Source: Bryopsis sp. KO-2023 (Eukaryota; Chlorophyta; Ulvophyceae; Bryopsidales; Bryopsidaceae). From it: DNA of 64,000 nucleotides. Position 1 is the stretch's first letter. Each line of letters begins with the position of its first letter. The notes under the pieces are model-generated. The model was given only the letters and a program-made list of their open reading frames with translations, made no database searches and had not been told where the DNA came from. The stretch covers positions 6,039,001-6,103,000 of the forward strand of contig BSYQ01000006.1 in the NCBI GenBank assembly GCA_030272585.1, in the 5' to 3' direction. Shown in pieces: positions 41,477 to 54,239 of the stretch. A program made the position numbers and the translations under genes.

Positions 41477-44400
41477 ATGGATGCCTTTTTTCTGACTTTT
41501 CGAGATGCCAATTTGGAGGGAAGGTTTGATCGATACATGATCCACGGAACTTTTCAAGTCGAGAAGGTGTTTTTTTCGCTGTGCGTTGTTGTAATTATGG
41601 GATACATCATCAGGTGATTGACAGGCTGCATTGTGATGACCGAAAAAAAAACAACAAAAAAAACAACATATATATTATTTATATTATTTACTTTATAATA
41701 TCTAAAATTATTATATATATATAATTTTTTCTGATCGGGAAACAACCAGATTCTACATAAATTTTGGAAATAAAATAATAAAACATTGTAATTCTTGTGT
41801 CTAGATCGTTCATCCCACCATCCATCAGCCACTTGCGAATTACCCTAGAACAAGTGAAAAATTTTCCAAAAATTAACTGTATCGTGCGAACTGTTGTGCC
41901 AATCAATATCAATCTTGTATGCAGGACCACCACATTGTTTTTTTAACTTTGCCCATTCATGCATATCTATTTCACATAGAACCTTGCCTAGATCAACTTC
42001 GAAAGTAACTTTTCTTCTACAACTGTGTGGAATTCTGAAAATTTGCCCCGCTTCTCACACAAATCTGTTGTTAGTTTTTAGTCATCCTTGGATGCATCTG
42101 CAATACACAGTCCATCTGAAAAAGCTGATGTAGGTTTATTGTTAACTTTTTAAGAGGAGAGATTTTTTGTGGTCAAAATTGACAGGCTGAGCGCAGAAGG
42201 GATATTTTTGCACCAAATTCCGATGGTAATCAACCTTGTGAACTTGGGCGTCATTTTTTACGTGAGAAAAGATGGGGTTGCGACACTGGAAAAATGGAGG
42301 ACGCTGCTGTACATATGTTCAAGGTTGAAGAGAGAAGAAAAAAACAAAAAAAACATTCATCCAAAGTTGGCTCGTCCAGATAACTTTTTGCAGAAATTTT
42401 TTAAAGCGAACAAAACAGAATTCCAGAGATCCCTGCATCTCATTTCTTTTTTGAATACATTTATTTTTATTTTTTATGTTTATTAATTTATTATTATTAA
42501 TAATAATTCTGGAGGGGAAATCAACAGCTGCATGATTCGTTTCTGCCAAAACAGTCCTTCAAAAATACACCAAACCACTCCAAAAATTGTGAATTTTCAT
42601 TAAAATATTTGTGGACGCGGGTGTTGTGTAAATCAGATTACTGGGATATTACGGATTTGCAGTTGCACATTCTGTATTGAATTGGAAATTGGAGTTTTCC
42701 AGCAACCCGCTGGCTGTTTTCCTTAGCATGATTGCTGCACATCATATTCCTGGCGCCCTGTTTCCAGCTATAGGATGCAGACTGAAATTTCGGCACCACA
42801 TTCCGGTTCGATTGATGGAGGCTTTGATATTCTTGTTCATACAGGTGCGGCCAAAAAACTAAATCAAATTAATATATCAATTTTCATTTTGGTTGAATCG
42901 CCTTTGTTTCTGTTATGGAATCCCTGGGTTTTCATTGTGTGTCCGTATGTGAACGCATTTTGGAATTTCTTCTTGGATTTTTTCCTCCAAATCATTCTCT
43001 CAGGGGGGTAGTTTGGAAGATGCAAACTAAGACGATCGGTTGAAAGGGACATGGCAAATTTTAAGTGTTTTGGGTTTTTTTTTTGTAGACTCCAACCACC
43101 TGCCAGCAATTCCTGGAAGCCCCTGGAGTATCTGACGCATTACAGATAGAGCAGCAAGTCGATTCGACCTGGCAAACCATCCTTGCAGGGTTTTACTCCC
43201 AACTGGGGCTGAACATGTGGAAAACGATTCCCAAAAAGCCATGCATACATTTTGCTGCGTACATGCACATCGTATGGTCGTTTGGCATTGTTTCGTACAT
43301 TGTCTGGAGGCTGGAAAGACGATCACGGGTAAACTTCCTGCAATCTTTGCAGAGAGAGATTGACGGTTTGGATGTTGGTCAGAGACGGCCGCTTCCAGAA
43401 GTCCATCCAACGACGGGGTCTGTGAACGTTTCGCATTTGATGATTATGGCGGGTTGGTCTGGTTTAGCTTGGGAGTTGATTGCTGTAGCGCTGATGTTTT
43501 GCATGACAGTGTGAGGGCTGAGGAATTTGTCTCCTTTTTTGGGGGGGGAAAGGTTTCCCCAGGAATGGTTGAAATGAGGAATGATGTAGCATAAGTCGTG
43601 CATTCAGTTCAACAAGAAACCGAAACTGTTCCAGTTTATTGCTTGAGTAGACGTTTGAACAGGATATAGGTGAGATAATTGTTGTATTGATTTTTTTTTG
43701 GGGGGGAGGGTCTGGATAGAGCTGCAAGAAAAAAGAGCGCATGTCGTCTTGTTTGACGAGGGAATTAAAGGTTAGGACTGGGTGGATGGTGCAGCCCGTG
43801 GAGTTGATCAGCAGGGTGTGGTGGATTTCTGTTGGGTGGTTCTATCGGTGGTGATTGAGGCACCCCAAGAGAAAATGGGGGAAGATCTCAGCCCTCGTGG
43901 CTTTGTGAGGGCACCCATCTTTCTGCTGAAACTCGCTCATCGCTAGAGAATCCGCGAGGAAAGCATTTCAATAGCAATGGTTTGTGTGGAGATCTACGCT
44001 TTCTAGCTTTGAAAATTCAGAGAGGCCAACATTCACCCCCCAGGGCGTGGCATGGATAAAATTTCCACGTTTTGCACAGTCTCGGCCACCCTACCCTGAA
44101 TTCCCTTTGCAATTTTTGACTTAGAGAATTAGAGAATGGAGTGATGTGGACAAGAAGGAGAATGCCATGAAAGCTCATACCCTTGAACTAGAAATGAATG
44201 TAGGTTTTGGTATATTTTGTTGCTTTCGTTTTCCTAGGTCAGCCCTTGTATGAATAATTTGGTTTTTAGAGTGGGATGCAATCTTTGGAGCTGGAGGTGG
44301 TCTCACCTCCGTGTAGCTGTTCCTTTTGTATGCTGAAAAACTGAAAAACTGTGGTAGTTTCATAGAGTGATCTAGATTTGGGTGAGTTTGTCACTCTTTA

Positions 44401-45009
44401 GCAGCAGTATGAACAGCATTTTGTTTAGAAAGATATTGTGGCAAACATCAAGGTAGCCATTGTGGAAAAAAAAAACATGAAATGTGAAAAAAAAAAGGTT
44501 TGAATATGTAGTGGTGACAGCTGGGTGGAATGTGCTGAATATGGTTGTGTGAACCATGTTGAGTCAGACACTCAACGATGGTGAGTTATGGAAACAACGG
44601 TCAAATATGAATTCAATATTGCTTCTGATGTCGATTTCCCAATATTCTGCCTGTACCATTATGGTGGTGGAGAAATTTCTAGTGTGGTGAAATTCAGGTT
44701 GTGTTTTCTCCAACTCATTGATCACTTTCATCTGAGAATTTCACCCTTCGAGTGCAGTATTTTCGGAAAATTCCTTATTTTTCCAGTTTATTTTTTCTGC
44801 AACTTCCAAGACAAATCATCATTGGCTCTCTATTGCATGCATCAATCGCAGCAATGTATCGACCTCTTCAATGTCACGGCCCAACACCCTTTGTACCTTG
44901 GACAACTCCTCTGCAAAAACATAACACCAAGTGGAGGTCTTTGGAAATGCACACCAAAACCCAGGCGCTTCTTGAAATCAGTAGGCTGATTCAATTTGAT
45001 TTGAAATAA
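41477..45009 (+). CDS. multipass membrane protein, unidentified, exon model partial
   Basis: Supported exons: 41477-41613 (ATG; MDAFFLTFRDANLEGRFDRY then a membrane helix VFFSLCVVVIMGYIIR), about 41999-42131, 42186-42323, 42703-42844, 43089-43508 and 44758-45009. Joins 42131/42186, 42323/42703, 42844/43089 and 43508/44758 keep frame. An exon near 41806-41915 is possible, but its joins do not resolve. Later parts hold helices (LAVFLSMIAAHHIPGALFPA, AAYMHIVWSFGIVSYIVW, GLAWELIAVALMFCM, FFLQLPRQIIIGSLLHASIA). The F.D..LE..F start followed by helices resembles the membrane halves of protist cyclases and receptors, but no catalytic domain is seen. If the last intron is not spliced, a stop comes at once (43512-43514). 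The 3' end overlaps the convergent gene by about 32 bases. Confidence 0.5.
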
Positions 45010-47021
45010 GTTTATCCAAACAAACAAACATCAAAAGAAACAAAGAAATTAAGTTGTGAGGAGAATATGGATATAGTTTTTTCATGATGACAGAGCCGAA
45101 CTCCACTACTCCAGACAAAATCTTTGCGGCATTGTGCATACCAAGGTCATTCGATGTTGGGGCGTTTCTCGATTCGACCTTGCAAGCTACCAACAAATCT
45201 TTCTCTGTCCAAAGGCAACTTTTTGAAAGCTCCCCCTTCCCAGGAAGAATAATTTGACAATTGCCACCCATCCGATTTGACGACGTTGCGATCTCGTCTA
45301 CCAAATGCTGAATGCGATTCCACTCCACTATCTGAAAAGAGCGTTAGTATCAAAAGGTGGAGGTTGTGGCGATGGAAAAAAACATGATAACGATTAATGT
45401 CAAGCATACATGCAACCTGAAAAGAGTGTGCGACGTTAGAAACACCACCTGGTCGTCTTCATGACCGCTGGACGGTGCAAACGATGTGCTGATTCCTCCC
45501 GCGCTGCTAACCCAGTATTGAAGAGTCCCCGGCTTCTTACAAAACAAGAAACGAGATGGTGTCGAATCGTCATTGTACGTTATGACGCGCGCGCACATCA
45601 TTGGCTGCTGGTCGAGCGAAGCAAGAAATCACCTGGTGGGGCGCATTGCATCCTTTTGTGTTTTGTTTGCTGAACCATCGCTTTACTGGGATGCATCCTG
45701 GCGATGTATTTGGGGAACGGTCTTCGGATGAAGGGAATGGTTGTCTTCAAAATCACAATGAGAGCCTTCAGTCCCTGTGAGAAAAGTATTGGGGCAAAGC
45801 TTTTCCTGTAAACCCGCACCTGTTCACCCGAGAGAGCTTGTGGCAGACGAACAGCCAATCACAACTGCAAGACAACGCAGACGTGGTTATTTGCCGGCTG
45901 CAAGGGCTGGGTGTCTAAAAGAAAACCGCGGATCGCTTGTCCAGCTCTCACTGTATAATTGACGACAGTCTCAGCATCATGTGTTTCAACACATCCTCAA
46001 CTGAAGGCGCAACCACCCTTGACACGAGAAATTCGTCGACCAGGTGGGCGTCGTGCAACCGCAAACGCGGCGTGCTGAAGACCCGAGCAGCTTTAATTGT
46101 ATTCAGGAAATCCTAGGAAACAAAGAACACTCTTCAGCCGCACTTTAATTGCGTTCAACGCTGCGACACATTGAACTTTCGAGTTCCAAATTTTTTATGT
46201 GCGTTTCTTCACTCGCCTTCACAGCGCGCGATGCCCTTTCCTCTTGGTGAACGAAGTCGACGGGTGAAACAAGTACTCCAAGAAGGGAGTAGCTGTCATC
46301 GACTTCAAACAGAATGTGGACGTCTTTTGACACAAACCTCCGAAGAGCAGCCGCATTGTTAATGACCTTCTCTTTGCTGCTGTGAACAGCTTCATTAGCC
46401 TAGAAAAGTCACAGAGCAACCCAAGATTTTTTTATCTCTTATTGCTTTTGAGCGCCTTCGAAAGTGTTGCATCTGTGAGGACTGATCAGGAGAGCGTGTG
46501 GAAATCAATGTTCCCAAGCCGACTGAGTGTTTTTAAGAGGTGTAACTACCTGCAGTTGCAGCGCTACGATGGTGGCTGCCAGTTTCTGCACCCTCTCTGA
46601 ACTCGAGCTTGATGCTGGGGCCTGAAAAAGAGCGAGTCGCTCGTCAATCCCCCCTCACCTGGTGCACAAACTGTCAACTCTATTGAACTGGTGTGAACCT
46701 GCCCCACTTGGCTTTTGTCTGTCAACTCGGAAGCAGTCTTGCCAAGCCCAAACTTCGGCACCAACTCCTGATTCAGATCCGAAACACGTTAAAACAAAAG
46801 TTTTTTGTACAAAAGCCAAGGATGCAGCGAAATTAAGGCGGCTTGGAAGGATTCTTGTTCACGTTCAGACGTAACAGGTATCGTTCTTCAGAAAAGAAAG
46901 GGGACCTTTTTTCGCCTGCGGGGAACATACCCCAAAGGAGGGTTGCCTGGTGCACACACACACATACCTTGTGGTAAATGCATTCGCCCGATTCTCTTTT
47001 GATGACCAAAATGCCGTTCAT
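44978..47021 (-). CDS. unidentified gene, possibly with a longin-like N-terminus, about 8 exons
   Basis: Exons (minus): 47021-46968, 46767-46699, 46621-46550, 46399-46217, 46112-45952, 45805 to about 45690, about 45535-45450, and about 45330-44978. The first five join in frame. The join between the sixth and seventh is unresolved. The start [18 protein letters not shown] then ELVPKFGLGK has the look of longin or roadblock folds of trafficking proteins (a short strand, ES/DG turn, then strand). The next part, ERVQKLAATIVALQLQ, fits the helix after it. Later regions (VHILFEVDDSYSLLGVLVSP, FLNTIKAARVF, ALIVILKTTIPFIRRPFPKY) are unassigned. The AAG|GCGAGT donor of exon 4 would be a GC-AG intron. 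Family is a guess from the N-terminus only. Confidence 0.52.
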
Positions 47022-50000
47022 CTTCGCTCAACTCGTTGTCACAATCAGGTTGGCGAAATCTCGACTGTGTGGTCTTCTTGAGGAAGGGCAAGTTTTCCAC
47101 GCGGTTGGGTTTTATCTGGCTCGGCTGAACAATGCAGAATATATGCAGGTAACACAAATCTGACGCGCAAAACGTGCACCTCCGAGAATAGCTTCTCAGA
47201 GAGCTCGGCGTTCGTGACTCGTTCGAATGAAAAAAAATATATATATAATGTGGAAAGACAAGGACACCACACCGATTTGAAGGATAAAAAAGTGTGGACA
47301 TTTCATGAAATTTTTTTCCTCAAATCAAGCTGTCACGCTGAGCCAACCCCACAAATTTTCAACCACGATTTGGCTGCTTCATGTAGCCTTCCAAAATTGT
47401 ACAAATCATCAACACTTATCTGATGGAAATTCCCTCGACTTCTGGTGTGAACCCCCTGATGTTGCAAGCTTTTCGGTTTTCTGAATTTCAAGAGAAATTA
47501 AAGTAAAAGGCAGATCACCTTCTGAGTTCCTTTCTATTTGGTCAAAAGTCGATGTCAGGGTACGAGTTCTGCAACATCCTTGGCATCCTCTGGGTTTTTC
47601 GGTGATTCTTTGGAGGGGGTTTGTCCATCGAGGCTGCCCAGGAGGCCTGTGGGAAGAGATGTGGGCTTTCAGGTGGTTGCAGTCAACAGAAGAATTCGTC
47701 GATACAGAGAAAAAACGGGCTACTATTGGAAGCTGGCTCGAGTGCCGAAAACTCAGTACCCTCGGCCTTGGGGTGAAGAAGATCAATCCAGTAGGTGTCC
47801 TTTTTGAGTTTTTCTTCCCAATTTTTCCCACCTGGTACAGAAAAAACAGAGCACCTTGCCAATCGCAGTAGAAATAGTAGAGGTTTCAATACATAGCAAA
47901 ACGACGGTAATGATAAACGTTTTCCTCCATGGAAAAATTTGGTATCAAGTGTTTTTCGGAACCGGACAAGATATGTTCGTGTTATAAGAAAAAAAAAAAT
48001 CGAGAATTGATTGTTTTTGAACATTTGACCTGGCTGGGTGTCCCAATTGTACGAGGTTCGTTGATTTTTATCTTGAGATTTTTGTCTTCTGGTTGCTTTT
48101 GTTGCAGAAATGACGGATACTGACGAACTGGATGTCAAAATTACTGGCATGCCTACGGGCATGTGTGTGACTTGGCTGGGGACTTCCTCAGGGGCGCCCA
48201 CCCTCCATCGAAACGTTTCCAGCATTTGTGTGAGATGGCCGAACAAGACGTTCGTTTTTGACGCTGGCGAAGGGACCCAGGTTCAAATGCTGAAAGCCGA
48301 CATATTTCCTGCACATGTTCGAAGGTGTGAGAATCGCTGCTCCCCTGGTCGAAATAAAAAACAAAAAAGCCCACAAAACCAAAAAGAAAAACTGCAAAAA
48401 ACAAAAAGCGCTGTTTAACAGTGTTTTTCCTTTGTCAGTGAATTCAGTGGTGGTATATATATCGATTTCTGAGATGCTACCTCTAATGGCTTGTTTTTTT
48501 CCCATTTTATGTCAGGATATTTATCACACATTTGCATGGTGATCATTGCTTTGGCCTGCCTGGCCTGCTGAACCTTGTCAGCAAAATCAGATTGTATCAC
48601 TTGAAGGGGGAAATGCTGAACATATATGGGCCCCCTGGATTAGAGGTACGAGAATAAACCAAACTGTTGGAACACATCCTATTTTGTAGCAAAAATGGAA
48701 TAGGCGTTCCATCAGATATTGGTACCTTTATATTCGTAACAACGATTGGTGTTTTTTGTCTGTGACAGGTAAGTTATGTTTATTCATTTTTCTAATCGAC
48801 CTAAAATCGCCCTCCCTGCACAGAAGAAGGAAAACTCTGTGCGGTGCATGTTTTTTGTTTTTTTTTTCATTCTGTTTCGTTTTTGTATGCTTCTGCAGCA
48901 ACTGTTGAGGATGTCGTTGCCTTATTGGTATGATCGATTTCGCATGCCCATCACTGTGACTGAGTTTTGCTGGGACGAAGAATCGGCACATGAGCCCAGG
49001 GAAGTTGCAGCAAATGGCATGATATATGTTGCCAGAATGGCACCCACTTCTTCGGTGGTAGGTGCATTTTAACATTTGAGAAAAAAAAAGGTAGTAAAAA
49101 TCAGCACAAGTTTGTGTTCAATAGACTGATGGCGAATTGAAGCAAAGAGGATGATGGTCAATTATTTTCTTTCTTTAAATAGAATTTCATTTTATTAAAA
49201 TTGAAAGAGAAAATGGAAAAGAGTGAGTTGAAGAAGAGCGAAAAGAGTGAAGTGATAGAACAATTTTTTTTCTGCTTTTTTTTTCAACGAATGTTGCTTT
49301 GTTGTGCTTCTCGTTCAAATCAATCACCATCTAATTCTAAAAATAATTATCATGTGAAAGAAGGAAAACAAGAATAGGTTTCTTGTGTTTCTTGTTCTCA
49401 AAGAGCCACTCCATTTTTTTGTATTTGTTTTTTTTTCCCTAACCAGGGGCACATGCCAGGCACTCGAATGAAATCGATGACTAAACGAGGTTTGGGTGTA
49501 AAATTGGCGGAGGGTGTTTTTCGAGGCTATCAATGGGAAATTGAATGCGAAGATGGAGTCAAAGTTACTGCGGCCCAGGTGAGGATTTGTGAATTAAATT
49601 TGTTTGGATCCTTTCTGAAAGAACCAAGCATGTAAGAAAGAATGAAGCATGATTTCTTGGTTTTGATTGGTCAGATGGGAAAAAAGGGAAACCTCACCCC
49701 CCAGGGAAAAAACAAACAAACAAAGAAATACTTGACCACAGGTTTAATTTAGAAGGGCAAGAGGATTGAAACTGCTCTGGCTTTGCAAAATGAAAATGAA
49801 AATGAGTAGTTTACATGTAGGTGCGTGCCCATTTTTTAAATGAAACTGAGATTTGTGGAGGTTAAAGAAGAAAAGGGTGATAAGAACTTGTCCTTTTTTT
49901 TGTTGTTGCTAAAATCTTGAATGGTGTGTTTCAATTTCAATTTCAGCTTCAGCATCGCGTCCCATGTTGGGGCTACGTCGTGAAAGAGCCTGACTACTCG

Positions 50001-50708
50001 CCGGCAGAATGGGAATACGACCCAAAAAACCCCACAGTCAAGCCTCCGCCAGCAAGAACTGGCCGAAAAGTGAGGAGAAGCGTTTCTTTAAAAAGAATGA
50101 TGGTTCATCATCTGTTTTACCTCCCCCCCCTCCCCTTCTGTATTCTTCTTCCCCCCCCCCCAAAAAAAAAAAAATAAGAAAAAAATAGAAACAGTGTTCT
50201 TGTCATCCATTCTATTTTTGGAAAATGAGGATGGTCAACACATATGTCTGATGACTAATTTCTTTTTGGCCTGTGGATGTTTTGGTAGGCGGTGATTTTG
50301 GGTGACACTTGCAATTCTGATGCCTTGGCCAAAGTGGCTCAAAATGCCGACATGGTCTCACATGAGGCCACCTTCGCTCGAGGAATGGAAGAAAAAGCCC
50401 AAGTCGCCCAGCACTCCACCGCATATATGGCTGGCGAATTCGCAAAGAAAATCGATGCAAAGAGCCTCATTTTGACTCATTTCAGTGGCCGGTACCAAAG
50501 GCCTGCCGAAGCTGGAAACTACAAGAGCATTATGGGGGCTTTGATCGCGGAAGCCAAGCAAGGGTTTGGGAAAACGAGCGTGGCAGCCGCCAGTGATTTC
50601 TTCACGTACGATATTCCTTTGAACGGGGAATCGGGGCTGGTGGAAAACGAATTGGACTCCGAATTGGACTCCGAGGAGGAATTAGATGAAATGGAGGCTG
50701 CTTTGTGA
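47011..50708 (+). CDS. tRNase Z (short form plus N-terminal extension), 8 exons
   Basis: This endonuclease trims tRNA 3' trailers. Exons: 47011-47148, 47559-47790, 48108-48324, 48516-48645, 48899-49057, 49447-49578, 49947-50069 and 50289-50708; 1551 bases, 516 residues. The catalytic part from ..MTDTDEL (ATG at 48110) is 392 residues, like short tRNase Z (ELAC1). Motifs are [27 protein letters not shown], the metal site [28 protein letters not shown] and LTHFSGRY; all metal ligands are present. The last 30 residues are acidic ([19 protein letters not shown]). The two exons before it add about 124 basic residues, perhaps an organelle leader. They join in frame, but the first ATG (47011) overlaps the divergent gene's first exon, so the 5' end is uncertain. 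Confidence 0.9.
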
Positions 50709-50972
50709 TGTGTGTTTCTAACATGAAGCATCAAATTGTGGTGGGTCATCTGTGTGCTTTGAAGGTGATTGAATTTCACTTTCAAGTGTGCTTTTTTGGA
50801 TTGTTTTCAATTAGGGATGCTAGTTGACAGAAACTTCGTTTTTTGTTTGTGAGATCATTGAAATATCGAAAAGAAAAAGAAACTGAATGACATGCCGGTG
50901 TTTTGCTGCACACAGAATTTAGAAATGGATCAACCCCCCATCCAGTAGTATTAACAGTGTTCTCGAGAGTTG

Positions 50973-50978
50973 AATAAA
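50973..50978 (+). terminator. poly(A) signal of the tRNase Z gene
   Basis: AATAAA (in TTGAATAAAGTATTC) lies 265 bases after the stop at 50708. Confidence 0.5.
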
Positions 50979-51740
50979 GTATTCTCACTCAATCAAATCA
51001 ATAACGCATATGTGTAATTTCGGTTTGAATCCGTGGTCTTTTTCAATACAGGCCTTTCTTTTTTGTTTCAGATAATCTTCGGTGAAAATGCGGCGGATTG
51101 GTTGAGTGGGTGGTTGTCGCTAAAATATAGGGAAGATGGATTTGAAAAGGGGTGGGAGGAGGGGGGGACCACCACAACGAACGAAGGATAATGAAGAGTT
51201 TTTGTGTTTTTTCATGCTCAGGATCTGTTTTGCAATCCTACATTTGTTTTGAAATTGCCATCCAGTATTGTAAAGTGTAGCCAGTTGCTGTGAATTTATT
51301 TTCCTGTACCATCCAGTCAGCCACATCCAATTCCTGGCCCTGTTCATTTTTATTTATTTTATTTTTTGGGGGGGGGACTTTTCTTTACTATCACTGTTGA
51401 ATCATCACCCCCCCAAAGTCCCCAAAATTGATATTTTCTTCCCCAGTTTCTGGCAATCCTGAACGCCACAAAAGGGGCCCAACCGCCGCCAGTGAAAAAA
51501 AAAGAAGGGAAAACCACCCCCGACTCAGAATCCGATCCGATCTGACAGGCTAGCGCTTTCTAAAACGATGAGGGGTTGTTCTTTTCCCTTGAACCCTGAT
51601 CATTGGCAAACGAGCCAGTGGTCGTGGTGGGCGATCAATGCATGATTAATTCATGATCTGTTGGTACAACGAAACCACAAAGCAACGAACGCGGACTGGC
51701 GGATGTATCGTGGGTGGATGCTGCAGCTCTCCCCGGACCA
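50979..51740. other. intergenic before the coiled-coil gene
   Basis: Holds the promoter of the coiled-coil gene. G-rich runs occur near 51,150 and 51,365. Nothing else is supported. Confidence 0.45.
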
Positions 51741-54239
51741 ATGATTTATCTGACCGAATCGGAGACGGGTTTTCGCGTGTGGGACGGAGTTTACGAACGC
51801 TATCTGGACAAAGAATCGAGGGCAATTTGGAAGACTCGACCCGCCAAACCGCCGGCGCGATCCCCGTTGACGGATGTCCCATTCGAAGCGCTCGCTTTCC
51901 AGCAATATATCGCACTGGAAAAGCGCTGGGAAGAATCCAAAAGCTCGAATGGATGGCTACAATTCATTCTGGAATTAGCCAGGGAGATAGATGTGCTGAC
52001 GGAGGCGCTGCTGGATCGTGTCGATCGCTCCCTCCATGAGGTGAGATCAACCCCACATGAATACATGCATGCATGCATCCCAATTAGCCCAACATTTCTC
52101 GATTGTGCATCCTGCTGATCGGATACATGCGATGTTCAGGACGATTTCCGGAGAGTTCCTGTTGAAGACTCTCACTGGTACAGGCAGAATGCGGTCATCG
52201 ATACTGAGAAGGGAAGAGCAAGGGGTCAACTCCTGTCTTGCATTTGGGGTGGCAATGAACATGAACTGCTGTTATTCAGAGGACAAAAGGTTGGTCGTGG
52301 TCCAGCCCCAAAGCAAGCATGGTTTAGTGTGAGGTTGGGGGACACCACAGTGAACTTGATGGAGAATGGCTGCCTTGGGGTGCCCACAGATTCAAGCGAT
52401 GTATGGATCAACCTGACATGGGATGAGGCCATTCTGGAGTGTGCAAAATGGATGCAACAGGAGGGGTCCTTACTTGGACAGTGTGACGCTTGGCTGGTTG
52501 TTATGCTGCTGGATCATCGCCGGAAAAGGTTCGGCATGGCCTTGCACTTGGCGAGATCGGGGGGTTCACGAAATGATTTTGAATCGGCCGGGACTGATCG
52601 GAGCAAGAACGGTGGTTTGGAAAGGGACCTGAGCATTGCTGAAGCCAGAATAGCACAATTAGAAAAAGAATTGACTAATGTCAAGACCCAATCACCATTG
52701 GAGGGAGGAGTGGCGAATGCCGAGACGAAAATAGACATGCTGGAAAAGAAGTTGGTGTCTCGTGACAACAAAGTGGAGGAATTGACAAAGACTTTGCTGG
52801 CCGCTGATGCACAATATCTTCGATTGAACTTAGAGAAGGACTTGTTGCTTGAAAGAATGGAAGATCTGCAGCTCAATGAGGCCATGCTAACAGAGGAGGT
52901 TGAATCTTTGAAAAAAGAGTTGGGTGAAGCTCGAAGTCTGGGCGGCCTTGACAAAACAGCTGCTTTGCTGGCCGAATGCATAACATTGCGGGCTGAATTG
53001 TTGCAGTTTCAAAACGGCTCTTCTGAGCTAAAACGGCTGCAAATAAAGGTCATCGAACTGGAGGGGCTGCTGGAAACCAGCCGAGATCGAATCAAGTTGA
53101 AGGAAAGAGAATGCGACAGTTTGGTTGCACAGCAACAGAATGCCAGCTGCAATACAAATGCTGGTACGAACGCAAACCCTCATGTCTTTTCCCGTGAAAC
53201 TCAAAATCAGATTTTCCTCTGGAACAATGTAACAGGGGCTTAACGTTGATGAAAAATATACTAACACGAACAATCCTTCACAACTTCCCTGTAAGCTGTG
53301 GGAATTCGGCCTTTACTGCGGTTGGTTGAAAGCCAGCCAGTAGTGAACAATCGTTGTATTTCTTGGAGGTATGCATGTCTTGCAGAGTCACCGAACGGGT
53401 GGGAAATCCAGTGTCGTAGGCTGCCCTCCGCAAGTGAATCCCTGCAAGAATGTCAGGCGGTTAGACGCAAGGTCATGGAGCTTTACTTTGCTCATTTCCG
53501 TGGATCTATCGCTGGCAAGATTCGATTTGGGACATGCATAGCAACAATATGCTCAGGGATGTACAATATTGTGAGGGAAGGCTACGATGAATATGTGTGT
53601 GGCTTGGCGGAGGTGCTGGTATGCACCCAGGAGGCTGCAAAACTGGTCATGGATTTCCATTGCAGAGAAAACTGGACAAGGTTGTTCATGCATGAATCTC
53701 CTTGTGGCCTCGACAACACTGGAAAAAAGAGGTTGAAAAAAGAAGTAGATTGGAAAAAGAAGGATGTTTATGATCCGTTTGATTTGGGAAGTGAGGACGA
53801 TGATGGGACATCTCAAAGCGATGAGGGAGAGAGTGAAGTAGGCCAGGAGCTTCTTGATGGACAATGTCGATCGCGTATAGCAATCCAGGTGGAAGCCTTG
53901 CAGGAATCTGCGATTGAGCAACTCCGGGCCATGGTTTCATCGAATGAACTAGAGGTCGAAAAGCTGAAAGAATGCTTTGACAAGCTGTGGAGGACTACTG
54001 TGATATTATTCCTGCAGGATCCAAAGTACAGATTCTGTGGGAACACTTCGAGTGTTGGGCTTTTCAACAGGGAAAAGCATGTGAGTGATTTGGAAATTAT
54101 CCCAGGGGGAAAGGTGGTGATTTTAACCCCACCTCTCATGCGAGCTGCACATCCAGCATCCAGTGCTGGTTGTGGATCCACAAGCCATCCTGAGGACTGG
54201 GATTTACAGGAAAAAGCTGCAGTGGATTCACTTCACTGA
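51741..54239 (+). CDS. large coiled-coil orphan protein, 3 exons
   Basis: Exons are 51741-52040, 52140-53193 and 53296-54239; 2298 bases, 765 residues. The second intron (102 bases, TTTTCCC|GTGAAA to GTAAG|CTGTGG) is inferred, because the open frame otherwise stops at 53243 while a new one opens within 60 bases. The N-terminus has no signal peptide (MIYLTESETGFRVWDGVYER). The first 250 residues look globular (WYRQNAV, ARGQLLSCIWGGNEHELLLF). Residues about 300-480 form a long heptad coiled coil (ERDLSIAEARIAQLEKEL, LLLERMEDLQLNEAMLTEEV). A mixed, acidic region (DPFDLGSEDDDGTSQSDEGE) and a second shorter coiled coil follow. No family is recognised. A cytoskeletal or scaffold role is only a guess. 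It is far poorer in introns than its neighbours. Confidence 0.7.

Noticed and set aside
41655-41720. ATATATAT tract considered as a promoter or origin
   Set aside because: It lies inside an apparent intron and looks like simple AT repeat.
46955-46970. CA microsatellite next to the first exon of the 45-47 kb gene
   Set aside because: A simple repeat within the intron donor region, without further structure.
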